Assembly: GCA_964401045.1 (NCBI GenBank)
Contig: CAYNXB010000031.1
Location: forward strand, 1-28,867
DNA: 28,867 nucleotides
Direction: 5' to 3'
Source of the DNA: CAYNXB01 sp964401045
GTDB lineage: Bacteria > Pseudomonadota > Alphaproteobacteria > Sphingomonadales > Sphingomonadaceae
The position numbers and the translations under genes are program-made. Below are positions 21,050-28,867 of this stretch, piece by piece. The notes beneath the pieces were generated by a model. The model was not told where the DNA came from. It worked only from the letters and a program-made list of their open reading frames with translations, and made no database searches. The first letter of the stretch is position 1. The number at the start of each line of letters is the position of its first letter.

Positions 21050-22339
21050 TCAGGTCGCCGGTGTGGCGTTTTCACCGAGCACCGCTTGATCGTCCGAGCC
21101 GAGTACGGCTTCGGTGATCGAGTACGGCAACGGCTCGGGCCGTTCGACCATCGAGACGATCGGCAGAATGACCAGGAAGTGCAGGAAGTAATAGGCGGTG
21201 GCGAGCTGGCTCAACATTACGTACGGTTCTTCGGCCGGGGCGCCGCCGCAGTAGAACAGCACGCCCATGTCGACCACCAGCACCCAGAAGAACTTGCGGA
21301 ACATCGGGCGGTAATGACCCGAGCGCACCGGCGACTTGTCGAGCCAGGGCAGGAAGAACCAGATCAGGATCGAGCTGAACATCGCCAGCACGCCCCATAG
21401 CTTCGCCGGCAGGATGAAGTCCGCGGTGAAGGCGCGCAAGATCGCATAGAACGGCCAGAAGTACCATTCGGGCACGATGTGCGCCGGAGTCGCCATCGGA
21501 TTCGCCGGGATATAGTTGTCCGGGTGGCCGAGATAATTCGGCAGGAAGAACACGAGGATCGCGTAGACTATCAGCGCCACGCCCAGCCCGAACCCGTCCT
21601 TCGCGGTATAGTACGGGTGGAACGGCACGGTGTCGCTCTCGCTCTTCACCTCGACGCCCGTCGGGTTCGACGAGCCGGGGATGTGCAGCGCCCAGATGTG
21701 CAGGATCACGGCGCCCGCGATCACGAACGGCAGCAGGTAATGGAGCGAGAAGAACCGGTTGAGCGCCGCATCGTCCGGCGCAAACCCGCCGAGCAGCCAC
21801 ACCTGCAGCGGCTCGCCGACCACCGGGATTGCCCCAAACAGGCCTGTAATCACTTTGGCGCCCCAGAAGCTCATCTGCCCCCAGGGCAGCACATAGCCCA
21901 TGAAGGCGGTCGCCATCAGCAGCAGGAAGATCACCACGCCGAGCAGCCAGACCATCTCACGCGGGGCCTTGTACGAGCCGTAGAAGAAGCCGCGGAAGAT
22001 GTGCAGGTAGATGACGACGAAGAAGAAGCTCGCGCCGTTGGCGTGGGCGTAGCGAAGCGCCCAGCCCCAGTTGACGTCGCGCATGACGTGCTCGACCGAA
22101 TCGAACGCTATGCCGGCATTGGCGGCGTAATGCATCGCCAGCACGACGCCGGTCACGATCTGGAGCACCAGCGCGAAGCCCGCGAGCACGCCGAAGTTCC
22201 ACGCATAATTGAGATTGCGGGGCACCGGATAGCCGGCGCCGACCGCGTTGTAGGCGAAGCGCGGCAGAGGCAGCTTTTCGTCCAGCCACCGCATGAACGG
22301 CGCCTTGGGTTCGTAGTGGTTGGCCCAGGGGAAGCTCAT
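21050..22339 (-). CDS. petB: Cytochrome b of the bc1 complex
   Basis: This 429-residue, roughly eight-helix membrane protein is the core of quinol oxidation and reduction in the bc1 complex. The heme-ligating histidines are in AMHYAANAG and VVIYLHIFRG, and in FSLHYLLPF and VILHIWALHIPGS. The quinol-oxidation site motif PEWY is present in HIVPEWYFWPFYAILRAF. GYVLPWGQMSFWGAKVIT is another invariant block. It is the long single-chain form found in alphaproteobacteria, not the split b6-type form. Its ATG overlaps the petA stop by one base (TGATG), so translation is coupled. Confidence 0.98.
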   Translation of the reverse strand: MSFPWANHYEPKAPFMRWLDEKLPLPRFAYNAVGAGYPVPRNLNYAWNFGVLAGFALVLQIVTGVVLAMHYAANAGIAFDSVEHVMRDVNWGWALRYAHANGASFFFVVIYLHIFRGFFYGSYKAPREMVWLLGVVIFLLLMATAFMGYVLPWGQMSFWGAKVITGLFGAIPVVGEPLQVWLLGGFAPDDAALNRFFSLHYLLPFVIAGAVILHIWALHIPGSSNPTGVEVKSESDTVPFHPYYTAKDGFGLGVALIVYAILVFFLPNYLGHPDNYIPANPMATPAHIVPEWYFWPFYAILRAFTADFILPAKLWGVLAMFSSILIWFFLPWLDKSPVRSGHYRPMFRKFFWVLVVDMGVLFYCGGAPAEEPYVMLSQLATAYYFLHFLVILPIVSMVERPEPLPYSITEAVLGSDDQAVLGENATPAT

Positions 22340-22923
22340 CAGGCGGACTCCTGCCCGATCACGATCGTGGTGTCGGTTGTGAAGGCGTAATCTGGCACTT
22401 CAAGGTTCTTCGGCGCGGGACCCTTGCGGATGCGCGCGGCGGTATCGTAGCTCGAGCCGTGGCACGGGCAGAAATAGCCGCCGAACTCGCCGCGCGGCTC
22501 ACCCTCGGCGGTGCCGAGCGGCACGCAGCCGAGATGGGTGCATACGCCCATCGTGATCAGCCAGTTCGAGCGGCCTTCCTTGGTCCGCTCCGCGAGCGTC
22601 TGCGGATCGCGCAGATCATCCAGCGACACCGCATTGGCCTCAGCGATTTCCTTGTCGGTCAGGTTGCGCACGAACACCGGCTGCTTGCGGTACACCGCCT
22701 TGATCGCCTGGCCCGGCTGGATCGAGGAGATGTCGAGCTCGGTGGTGCTCTGGGCGAGTACGTCCGCAGACGGCGCCATCTGGCTGATCAGCGGGATCAA
22801 TACGCCGATACCGCCAACGCCGGCCGCCGAAACCGCCGCGATATTAATGAAATCCCGCCGCCTGACGCCCTCGCCTTCCATAGCGGGAGCCTCGCCTGCT
22901 GGGGTTCCGGTGCTCGTTGCCAT
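22339..22923 (-). CDS. petA: Ubiquinol-cytochrome c reductase iron-sulfur subunit (Rieske)
   Basis: This 194-residue Rieske protein carries a 2Fe-2S cluster on the periplasmic side. RRRDF (21-25) ahead of a hydrophobic stretch (about 27-48) is a twin-arginine signal anchor. CTHLGC (128-133) and CPCHGS (152-157) supply the ligands Cys128, His130, Cys152 and His155, with Cys133 and Cys154 positioned for the stabilising disulfide. The C-terminal part GPAPKNLEVPDY is also typical. The frame stays open upstream, but the ATG at 22923 gives the normal length and puts the Tat motif in place. A promoter-like sequence lies about 142 bases upstream. It is first in petABC. Confidence 0.97.
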   Translation of the reverse strand: MATSTGTPAGEAPAMEGEGVRRRDFINIAAVSAAGVGGIGVLIPLISQMAPSADVLAQSTTELDISSIQPGQAIKAVYRKQPVFVRNLTDKEIAEANAVSLDDLRDPQTLAERTKEGRSNWLITMGVCTHLGCVPLGTAEGEPRGEFGGYFCPCHGSSYDTAARIRKGPAPKNLEVPDYAFTTDTTIVIGQESA

Positions 22924-23065
22924 CAGCCTTGCCTTGCCTGCCAACGCCACCGCAGGAACCGGGCGACGCCTTCGAAATCGTGATCGGTCGTTGCGCTTAG
23001 GGAGCCCCTGCGCCTGCGCCGGATTCGGGCCTGGGAGGCCGTCAGCCGGTGCCGACTTGGCGCGG

Positions 23066-23094
23066 CTGATAGACGACAGGTCCCGCTCTGCCAA
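23066..23094 (-). promoter_or_regulatory. Probable petABC promoter
   Basis: On the minus strand TTGGCA (23094-23089) matches five of six -35 bases. After a 17-base spacer, TATCAG (23071-23066) matches four of six -10 bases. It lies in the 199-base gap between pgeF and petA and would give a leader of about 135 bases. I see no other feature in this gap. Confidence 0.55.
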
Positions 23095-23122
23095 CAGCCT
23101 TTTGGCGCTTTTGTGGCAACGG

Positions 23123-23875
23123 CTAAATCGGCAGGCCGATCAACGAGATTTGCCGCCCGTAATTGGGCTCCCCGCGATGCACCGAGCGGCGGTGCGAGAA
23201 GAACCGCGCTTCATCGGAATAGGTGTCGAGGCCCAGCGGCGCGACGGTGAGCACCCCTGCACGTTCGAGACGCGCGGCGACGTAGCCTTCAAGGTCGAAC
23301 TGCCAGTGGCCGGCGTGGCCCGGCGCGAAGAAGCGCGCATCTTCGTTGGTGAACCGATCGCGGAACGGTGCGTCGACTTCGTAGCTTCGCTGAGCGATCG
23401 CCGGACCGATGGCGGCGGCGATGTTCTCGCGGCGCGCACCGAGTTGCTCCATCGCATCGATGGTATTCTCGAGAACTCCGTCGTGCGCGCCTCGCCAGCC
23501 GGCGTGGGCCGCCCCGATCACGCCGGCCTCGCGATCGGCGAACAACACCGGAGCGCAATCTGCGGTGACGATGCCGAGCAGCAGACCAGGCCGATCGGTG
23601 ACCAACGCGTCCGCCTTGGGCCGCGCGTCGTGGGGCCAGGCTCCGGTGGCCGCGACCGCATCGGGCGAATGGACCTGGTAGACCGTTGCCAGCGGCGCGC
23701 CCGGCAGGACCGCCGCGACGGCGCGCCGCCGATTTTCCTCGACCGCATCCGGATCGTCGTCGGCGCCATGACCGACCTGCAGGCCCGAGACGATCCCGCG
23801 CGAAACGCCGCCCAGCCGCGTCAGGAAGCCGTGCGGGATACCCGTGAGGGCTCCGGCCTCGATCGTCTCAACCAA
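23123..23875 (-). CDS. pgeF: Laccase-domain purine nucleoside phosphorylase / PgeF (YfiH) family
   Basis: This 250-residue protein is of the DUF152 family, once called polyphenol oxidase. E. coli YfiH/PgeF clears mis-amidated peptidoglycan precursors, and related proteins act on purine nucleosides. The zinc ligands are His69 in YQVHSPDA, Cys107 in TADCAPVLFAD and His124 in AAHAGWRGA. IPHGFLTRLGGVS is the normal opening. The frame is open back to 23947 inside pepN, but the conserved opening begins right after a TTG at 23875, which also overlaps the pepN stop region by eight bases. I therefore chose that start. It is the last gene of the ltaE-eamA-pepN operon. Confidence 0.9.
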   Translation of the reverse strand: MVETIEAGALTGIPHGFLTRLGGVSRGIVSGLQVGHGADDDPDAVEENRRRAVAAVLPGAPLATVYQVHSPDAVAATGAWPHDARPKADALVTDRPGLLLGIVTADCAPVLFADREAGVIGAAHAGWRGAHDGVLENTIDAMEQLGARRENIAAAIGPAIAQRSYEVDAPFRDRFTNEDARFFAPGHAGHWQFDLEGYVAARLERAGVLTVAPLGLDTYSDEARFFSHRRSVHRGEPNYGRQISLIGLPI

Positions 23876-26522
23876 GACTGCGCGTGACCTGCTCGCGGGT
23901 GTCTCGCGAAAGCGTGCCCGACGCCGCGATCCGCTTGAGTTCACCACGCATCAGCTCCGCCCGGCCCGGCTCGATCCGCCGCCAGCGCCCGAGCGGTGTG
24001 ACGAAGCGCGCCGCGGTCTGCGGGTTGAGCGGATCGAGCGCCAGGATCAGGTCGGCGATCAAGCGGTAGCCCGCACCATCCGCCGCGTGGAACCCAAGCG
24101 CCGTGCCGGTGAACGGCATATACAAGGAGCGCACGCGGTTGGGGTTCTTGAGCGTGAAGTCCGGGTGCTTCGCCAGCGCCTCTACGTGTTCAAGCACGTG
24201 CGGATGAAGCGAGCCCGACTGCATGATGAACCACTTGTCGATCACCAGCGCATCGCCGCGATAGCGGTTGTAGAAATCGAGCAGTTTGTGCGTCCGCTGC
24301 GGCCCGGCGAGGCCAGCGAGCGTCATCAGCGCGCCTTGCCGGTCAGTCATGTTGTCGGCGGCATCGTATTGCGCCGAGGCGAGGGCTTCAGCACGCGCGG
24401 GATCGGCAGCGGCGAAATAGGTCAGCGCGAGGCTCTTGACCTTGCGCGCGCCGCGCGCTGCAAGCTCGCGGCCATAGGGCACGGCGGCGACCCGATCGTA
24501 AAGCGCGGCCAGCTCAGCGCCGAGCTCGGATCCAAGCCACGCCTTGAGGCCCTCGCGCTCCTCGTGGATGCGGCCGGGATCGGCGATCAACAACTGCTCG
24601 GACAAGTAGGACTGCGCCGGCAGCAGCATCAGTTCGCCGCGCATCAAGTCGTCCAGACTGTCGTCGGCGAGGATCGAGGCGAACGCCTCGCGGATCGCCG
24701 CGCGGCCTTCGCCACGCGCCGCGTCGCTGAGCCCGCCGCCGACCGCGGCGACGAGGTGCGCCACGGTGAGCTGCTGCATTGCCTCGTACCGAGCGAACGG
24801 ATCGTCATCGTGCGCGGCGAGGAACACCAGCTCGTCCTTCGGCGTCTCACGCTCGATCGCGACAGGCGCGGAAAACCCGCGGTTGAGCGACAGCGCCGGG
24901 GCTTGCTTGAACCCGTCGAAGCGGATTTCGGCCCGCGCATCGTCCAGCACGATCAGCTGTTCACCCGAATTGCGCCCGCTCTCGCGATCGAACAGCGCCA
25001 GCTTCAGCGGGATCGGCATCGGCTGCTTGTTCGGCTGGCCGGGGGTCGAAGGAACCTGCTGGGCGAGCCTGAGCGTCGCCTCGGTGCCGTCGTGCATCAA
25101 TTCGACTGTAACCTTGGGCGTCCCCGCCTGACTGTACCACAGGCGGAATTCCGCGAGGTCGAGCCCCGTTCCATCCTCGATCGCCTTGATGAAGTCCTCG
25201 CACGTCGCGGCTTCGCCGTCGTGGCGCTCGAAGTAGAGGTCGCACCCGGCGCGGAACCGCTCCGGTCCGGCCATCGTGCGCATCATGCGGATCACCTCGG
25301 CGCCCTTGTTGTAAACCGTGGGCGTGTAGAAGTTGCTGATTTCACGGTACGAATCGGGCCGGATCGGATGCGCGAGCGGCCCCGAATCCTCGGGGAACTG
25401 GACCGAGCGCAGCACCCGCACGTCCTCAATCCGCTTGACCGGCGCGGAGCCCATGTCCTGGCTGAACAACTGGTCGCGCAGCACGGTGAAGCCTTCCTTG
25501 AGGGAAAGCTGGAACCAGTCGCGGCAAGTGACGCGATTGCCTGACCAGTTGTGGAAGTATTCGTGCGCGATCACGCCTTCGATGCCGTCGTAATCGCCAT
25601 CGGTGGCGGTTTCGGCGTCGGCCAGCACGTACTTGGTGTTGAAGACGTTGAGGCCCTTGTTCTCCATCGCCCCCATGTTGAAATCGCTGACGGCGACGAT
25701 GTTGAACCGATCGAGATCGTACTCGCGGCCGAACGTGTCCTCGTCCCACTTCATGCTCTTCTTGAGCGATTCCATCGCGTGGCCGGTCTTGGGCAGGTCG
25801 CCTTCGCGAACCCAGATGCCGAGCTCGACCTTGCGCCCCGAGCGAGTTGTAAAGCTGTCACGATTGGCGACGAGATCGCCTGCGACGAGTGCGAACAGGT
25901 ATGATGGCTTGGGCCACGGGTCGTGCCATTCAGCCCAGTGATTGCCGCCGTCGCTTCCGCCGCTCGCTTCCAAGTTGCCATTCGACAACAGCACGGGAAA
26001 CTGTGCCTTGTCCCCTTCCATCCGTACCCGATAGGTCGAGAGCACGTCCGGCCGATCGGGGAAGAAGGTGATGCGGCGAAAGCCTTCGGCTTCGCACTGG
26101 GTGCAGAGCATGCCGTTCGAGGCGTAAAGCCCCATCAGCGTGGTGTTGGCCGCCGGGTCGACTTCGGTTTCGATCCCGATCTCGTGCTTCTCGCCCGGCA
26201 GGTCGATCAGCAGGTCGGCGCCGTCCATCCGCCAGCTGTTGGAAAGCTCGCCATCGACCCAGACGCCCAGCGGCTGGAGCCCATCTCCGTTGAGCCGCAG
26301 CAGTTGGTCGGGCGCGGCGTCGGGATTGCGTTCGACGTCGAGGCTCGCCTGCACGCGGGTCTTGTCGAGGCCCAGCGTGAAGCGCAGCCGGGTCTCGGGC
26401 ACGCGCCACGCGAACGGTTGGTAATCGGCGCGGCGGATCTCGGCAGGCAACCCTGGCACGATGGCCGCGTCGGCCATCTCGGGGTTGCCGTCGGGCGTGG
26501 CGGGCGTGCGGGCAATGTCCAT
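23868..26522 (-). CDS. pepN: Aminopeptidase N (M1 family)
   Basis: This 884-residue cytoplasmic zinc metallopeptidase removes N-terminal residues from peptides. GAMEN (284-288) recognises the peptide N-terminus. The zinc site is HEYFHNW (320-326), with the third ligand Glu343 in LSLKEGFTV. The N-terminal beta domain (about 35-230) includes TQCEAEGFRRITFFPDRPDV, typical of the E. coli PepN subgroup. Two further domains fill the C-terminal half and end in VTPLGRWRRIEPGR. The length is close to the 870 residues of E. coli PepN. The start ATG at 26522 lies nine bases after the EamA stop. It overlaps pgeF at its end, and the three genes form one operon with ltaE. Confidence 0.97.
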   Translation of the reverse strand: MDIARTPATPDGNPEMADAAIVPGLPAEIRRADYQPFAWRVPETRLRFTLGLDKTRVQASLDVERNPDAAPDQLLRLNGDGLQPLGVWVDGELSNSWRMDGADLLIDLPGEKHEIGIETEVDPAANTTLMGLYASNGMLCTQCEAEGFRRITFFPDRPDVLSTYRVRMEGDKAQFPVLLSNGNLEASGGSDGGNHWAEWHDPWPKPSYLFALVAGDLVANRDSFTTRSGRKVELGIWVREGDLPKTGHAMESLKKSMKWDEDTFGREYDLDRFNIVAVSDFNMGAMENKGLNVFNTKYVLADAETATDGDYDGIEGVIAHEYFHNWSGNRVTCRDWFQLSLKEGFTVLRDQLFSQDMGSAPVKRIEDVRVLRSVQFPEDSGPLAHPIRPDSYREISNFYTPTVYNKGAEVIRMMRTMAGPERFRAGCDLYFERHDGEAATCEDFIKAIEDGTGLDLAEFRLWYSQAGTPKVTVELMHDGTEATLRLAQQVPSTPGQPNKQPMPIPLKLALFDRESGRNSGEQLIVLDDARAEIRFDGFKQAPALSLNRGFSAPVAIERETPKDELVFLAAHDDDPFARYEAMQQLTVAHLVAAVGGGLSDAARGEGRAAIREAFASILADDSLDDLMRGELMLLPAQSYLSEQLLIADPGRIHEEREGLKAWLGSELGAELAALYDRVAAVPYGRELAARGARKVKSLALTYFAAADPARAEALASAQYDAADNMTDRQGALMTLAGLAGPQRTHKLLDFYNRYRGDALVIDKWFIMQSGSLHPHVLEHVEALAKHPDFTLKNPNRVRSLYMPFTGTALGFHAADGAGYRLIADLILALDPLNPQTAARFVTPLGRWRRIEPGRAELMRGELKRIAASGTLSRDTREQVTRSLG

Positions 26523-26531
26523 GGGCGAATC

Positions 26532-27482
26532 CTACGTCACCGGATGGCGTGCCCGCAAGGCGATCATCATCCCCCCGAGCGCCAGCACGCCGCCGATCAG
26601 CGCGAGCGAAGACCAGCGATAACCCTCGAACACCGTGGATAGGGCCATTGCCACAACTGGAACGACCACGCCGTTGTAGGCTGCTCGCCCTGCGCCGAGC
26701 TTGCGCACCAAAGTATAATAAAGCGGGAACGCGAGCACCGAGCCGATCAGCCCGAGGTAGGCGACCCCTCCCCAGTAACGCGGCGAAGCAGGGAATACCG
26801 GCGCGCCCGCAACGGCCCAGGCCAGCGCCGCATCGACCAGCGTGCCCCACGCCATTGCCCAGGTCAGCAGCACGACGACAGGCACACGCTGCGCCTGCCG
26901 CGTCGAAATGGCGATATTGGCGCTCGACGCCGACAAAACCGCAATAGCGCAAAACACGATCCCGAGCGCGACATCGCCGCCAAGCGGCGCATTGCGCGCC
27001 TCGTTGATGAGCAACGCGGCGATCCCGGCGAGGCCAACCAGCCCGCCAAGGATGAACCGCGGCGTCACCTGTTGGCCCAGGAAGATGCGTCCCAGCACCG
27101 CGTTGGGCAGCATCAGCAGCCCGAACAGCACTGCGACGATCCCGGACGTGAGGTGCAGCTCCGCGCGATAGACGAAGTTGAAGTTGAGGAAGAACTGCGT
27201 GAAGCCGATCGCGATTGCCAGCACATGCGCTCCGGCCGTGATGCGAAAGCTTTCTCCCCGGATCAGTGCCAGCAGCCCCATGCCCACCGTGGCGACGGCG
27301 AAACGGTAGGTCACCGACCAGCTTGCCGGCGCGGCGGTGAGCTGGTCCTTGATCACCAGCCAGGTCGAGCCCCAGATCAGCGCGACCACCAGGAACGGCA
27401 GCGCGATCTCCGGCCGCAACAGCGCGTGGGGAGGCCGGTGGCTGCGAATCGGTGGCGGCGGCACCCTCGGCGTCACAGCCAT
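26532..27482 (-). CDS. DMT-superfamily EamA-type transporter
   Basis: This 316-residue inner-membrane protein has about ten predicted membrane helices in two EamA repeats. The first repeat has PFLVVALIWGSTWLVIK, the typical start of helix 1 in this superfamily. The second has VLSASSANIAISTRQAQRVP and AYLGLIGSVLAFPLYYTLVRKLGAGRAA, the conserved helix 8-9 region. The substrate is unknown; relatives export amino acids or metabolites. The start ATG at 27482 overlaps the ltaE end by 10 bases and gives a short polar N-terminus. The pairing with threonine aldolase makes amino-acid export a reasonable but unproven guess. Confidence 0.88.
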   Translation of the reverse strand: MAVTPRVPPPPIRSHRPPHALLRPEIALPFLVVALIWGSTWLVIKDQLTAAPASWSVTYRFAVATVGMGLLALIRGESFRITAGAHVLAIAIGFTQFFLNFNFVYRAELHLTSGIVAVLFGLLMLPNAVLGRIFLGQQVTPRFILGGLVGLAGIAALLINEARNAPLGGDVALGIVFCAIAVLSASSANIAISTRQAQRVPVVVLLTWAMAWGTLVDAALAWAVAGAPVFPASPRYWGGVAYLGLIGSVLAFPLYYTLVRKLGAGRAAYNGVVVPVVAMALSTVFEGYRWSSLALIGGVLALGGMMIALRARHPVT

Positions 27483-28468
27483 GAGATCGCCTCGGCCAGC
27501 CTTTGCGCGTCTTCGAGCCGGGTGTCCCACGAGGCGACCATCCGGCAGCAGGTTTCGTCCCAATCGTAGAACGCGAAGCCCCCGCTGCGCAGCGCGTCGC
27601 GCTCATCGCCGGTAAGCCGCACGAACAGCTCGTTCGCTTCCAGCGGGTGTACCAGCCGCTCACCCGCTTTCGCCGCGATCGCCTGCGCCGCCGCATTGGC
27701 CGCGCGGGCGTTGGCGAGCCACAGGTCGTCATCGAGCAGCGCGAGGACCTGCGCGGCGATGAAGCGGCCCTTCGATTGCAGGTGGCCGGCACGCTTGCGG
27801 CGGCGGCGCACGAGCTCGGCCTGCTCGGGATCGAACAGCACGATGACATCGCCGCCCATTCCGCCGTTCTTGGTGCACCCGAAGCTGAGCGTGTCCGCGG
27901 GCCCGGCCGCCTCGGCGGGGGTGCAGCCGAGGAAGGCGGTCGCATTGGCGAAGCGCGCGCCGTCGACTTGCAGGCCAAGGCCGTTCTGCCGGGCAAGTGC
28001 GCCGATCGCGCTCAACTCCTCGGGCCGGTAGACCAGGCCGTATTCGGTCGCCTGCGTGAGAGAAATCGCCTGGGCGGGCACCTGGTGGATACCGCGGGTG
28101 ATGCCGTCGAGGACCGCCTGGATGCTCCCAGGCGTCAGCTTCGCCCCTTCCCCTTCCGCAAGCAGCAACTTGGCGCCGTGGAGGTAGAACCCTGGCGCGC
28201 CGCACTCGTCGGTTTCGATGTGCGCTTCGCGGTGGCAGATCACACCGCCGTGCGGATCGACCATCGTCGCCAGCGCCAGGCAGTTGGCCGCAGTGCCGGT
28301 GCCGACCCACAGTGCGGCGCACTCACGCCCGAACAAGGCGGAAAACGCTTCGTCGAGCCGTTCGCTCAATGCATCGTTGTCGTAGGGCGAATCGGCCGCG
28401 TCGGCCGCGCGCAATGCGTCCCACACCTTGGGATGCACCGCCGCGGCATTATCTGACAGGAACTGCAT
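27473..28468 (-). CDS. ltaE: Low-specificity threonine aldolase
   Basis: This 331-residue PLP enzyme splits threonine or allo-threonine to glycine and acetaldehyde. FLSDNAAAVHPKVWDAL opens the fold-type I domain. GTGTAANCLAL (56-66) binds the PLP phosphate. ICHREAHIETDECGAPGF holds the stacking His. VDGARFANA (168-176) carries the Asp that binds the PLP ring nitrogen, and Lys200 in FGCTKNGGMGG is the Schiff-base lysine. It starts the operon with the EamA transporter, pepN and pgeF, and is divergent from the small GNAT gene over 50 bases. Confidence 0.95.
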   Translation of the reverse strand: MQFLSDNAAAVHPKVWDALRAADAADSPYDNDALSERLDEAFSALFGRECAALWVGTGTAANCLALATMVDPHGGVICHREAHIETDECGAPGFYLHGAKLLLAEGEGAKLTPGSIQAVLDGITRGIHQVPAQAISLTQATEYGLVYRPEELSAIGALARQNGLGLQVDGARFANATAFLGCTPAEAAGPADTLSFGCTKNGGMGGDVIVLFDPEQAELVRRRRKRAGHLQSKGRFIAAQVLALLDDDLWLANARAANAAAQAIAAKAGERLVHPLEANELFVRLTGDERDALRSGGFAFYDWDETCCRMVASWDTRLEDAQRLAEAISWL

Positions 28469-28518
28469 CCCGCAACGCCATGGCCGCCGAGCCTGTTTCG
28501 CGCAAGAAGGAGAGTCCC

Positions 28519-28818
28519 ATGGACCCGGCTATCGAGATAACCCGAGACGAAACCCCGGTGCGCGGTGCCTACCGCGCCAGCATCGACGGCGCGACCGCTG
28601 AACTGACCTGGCGTGCGAACGGCCCGGTGCGGATCGCCGACCACACGTTCGTGCCGCCCGAACTGCGCGGCAAGGGCGTCGCGATGCAGCTGGTCGAGGC
28701 GCTGATCGCCGATGCGCGGGCACAGGGCTTCACGATCGAGCCGCGCTGCTCCTACGTCGAGGCCGCATTCCGCCGCCATCCGGAGTGGGCGGACGTGAAA
28801 GCGGGGGAAATGGATTGA
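28519..28818 (+). CDS. Small GNAT-like acetyltransferase (YjdJ/Acetyltransf_CG type)
   Basis: This 99-residue protein is of the short GNAT-like family related to E. coli YjdJ and human GTLF3. ATAELTWRANGPVRIADHTFVPPELRGKG gives the strand pair and the acetyl-CoA loop (RGKGVA). MQLVEALIADARAQGFTIEPRCSYVEAAFRRHPEW is the conserved C-terminal half, with the family Cys in PRCSYV. The acceptor is not known. The ATG is supported by AAGGAGA (28507-28513) five bases upstream. It is a monocistronic gene between ltaE and a tRNA. Confidence 0.88.
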   Translation: MDPAIEITRDETPVRGAYRASIDGATAELTWRANGPVRIADHTFVPPELRGKGVAMQLVEALIADARAQGFTIEPRCSYVEAAFRRHPEWADVKAGEMD

Positions 28819-28819
28819 A

Positions 28820-28867
28820 TGGTGCTGCTGGAGAGGATTGAACTCTCGACCTCACCCTTACCAAGGG
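28820..28867 (-). tRNA. tRNA-Thr (anticodon GGT), 3' part only
   Basis: The window ends inside the gene. The minus strand shows the loop TTGGTAA with stem bases GGGTG, giving anticodon GGT. The T arm is GAGAG-TTCAATC-CTCTC, the acceptor 3' strand is CAGCAGC, the discriminator is A, and CCA is encoded (TGG at 28820-28822). The D arm and 5' half lie beyond the end. Confidence 0.9.

Noticed and set aside
23844..25544. A 566-codon plus-strand reading frame inside pepN and pgeF
   Set aside because: It is antisense to two clear protein families. Its arginine-rich, low-conservation translation is typical of GC-rich shadow frames.
25930..27996. A 688-codon minus-strand frame across pepN, the EamA gene and ltaE
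   Set aside because: It runs in another frame of the same strand as three recognisable genes, and its translation is Arg/Pro/Ala-rich without family patterns.

Overview
The window is a piece of high-GC chromosome from an alphaproteobacterium, most likely a sphingomonad (Sphingomonadaceae or Erythrobacteraceae). The evidence is a MipZ division-positioning ATPase, a proline-rich TonB encoded with ExbB and two ExbD proteins, a DUF6481 protein, a petABC cytochrome bc1 operon, and many tightly packed, partly overlapping genes. Almost everything is core metabolism or envelope biology. I saw no prophage, transposase, CRISPR array or integrase.

Layout. 1-410: end of ribA. 423-2948: a secreted beta-helix protein (minus strand), two small lipoproteins and a MaoC-like hydratase (plus strand). 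2983-5454: an Lhr-type DEXH helicase. 5524-8124: tonB-exbB-exbD-exbD (minus strand), transcribed from a 312-base leader rich in short palindromes. 8437-11908: a conserved lipoprotein, homoserine dehydrogenase, undecaprenyl-diphosphatase and a second acidic lipoprotein (plus strand). 11977-13765: phenylalanine hydroxylase (minus strand), divergent from a PPK2 polyphosphate kinase. 13762-17116: a minus-strand operon, mipZ, J-domain protein, phosphomannomutase/phosphoglucomutase, arylamine N-acetyltransferase. 17188-18425: panC and an NTF2-like protein. 18415-19415: DUF6481 and a spermidine-synthase-like protein (minus strand). 19481-19554: tRNA-Gly. 19596-22923: petABC plus apt (minus strand). 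23123-28468: ltaE, an EamA transporter, pepN and pgeF as an overlapping minus-strand operon. 28519-28818: a small GNAT protein. 28820 to the end: a partial tRNA-Thr.

How the genes fit together. TonB/ExbB/ExbD supply proton-motive-force energy to outer-membrane receptors, and PetABC builds that gradient. UppP, PMM/PGM and MipZ all serve envelope growth and division. Several junctions are translationally coupled, and four genes appear to start with TTG at or just beside the upstream stop codon. Three separate upstream regions carry a near-identical CCGATAG[GA][AG]AC block, which may be a shared promoter element.

I found no convincing new multi-gene system. The more interesting leads are the paired acidic lipoproteins with related promoters but different Lol-sorting residues, the tonB leader and intercistronic hairpins, an Lhr helicase without its usual DNA-repair neighbours, and the coupling of mipZ to a membrane-anchored J-domain protein. 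All functional calls come from reading the sequence; no database search was run.
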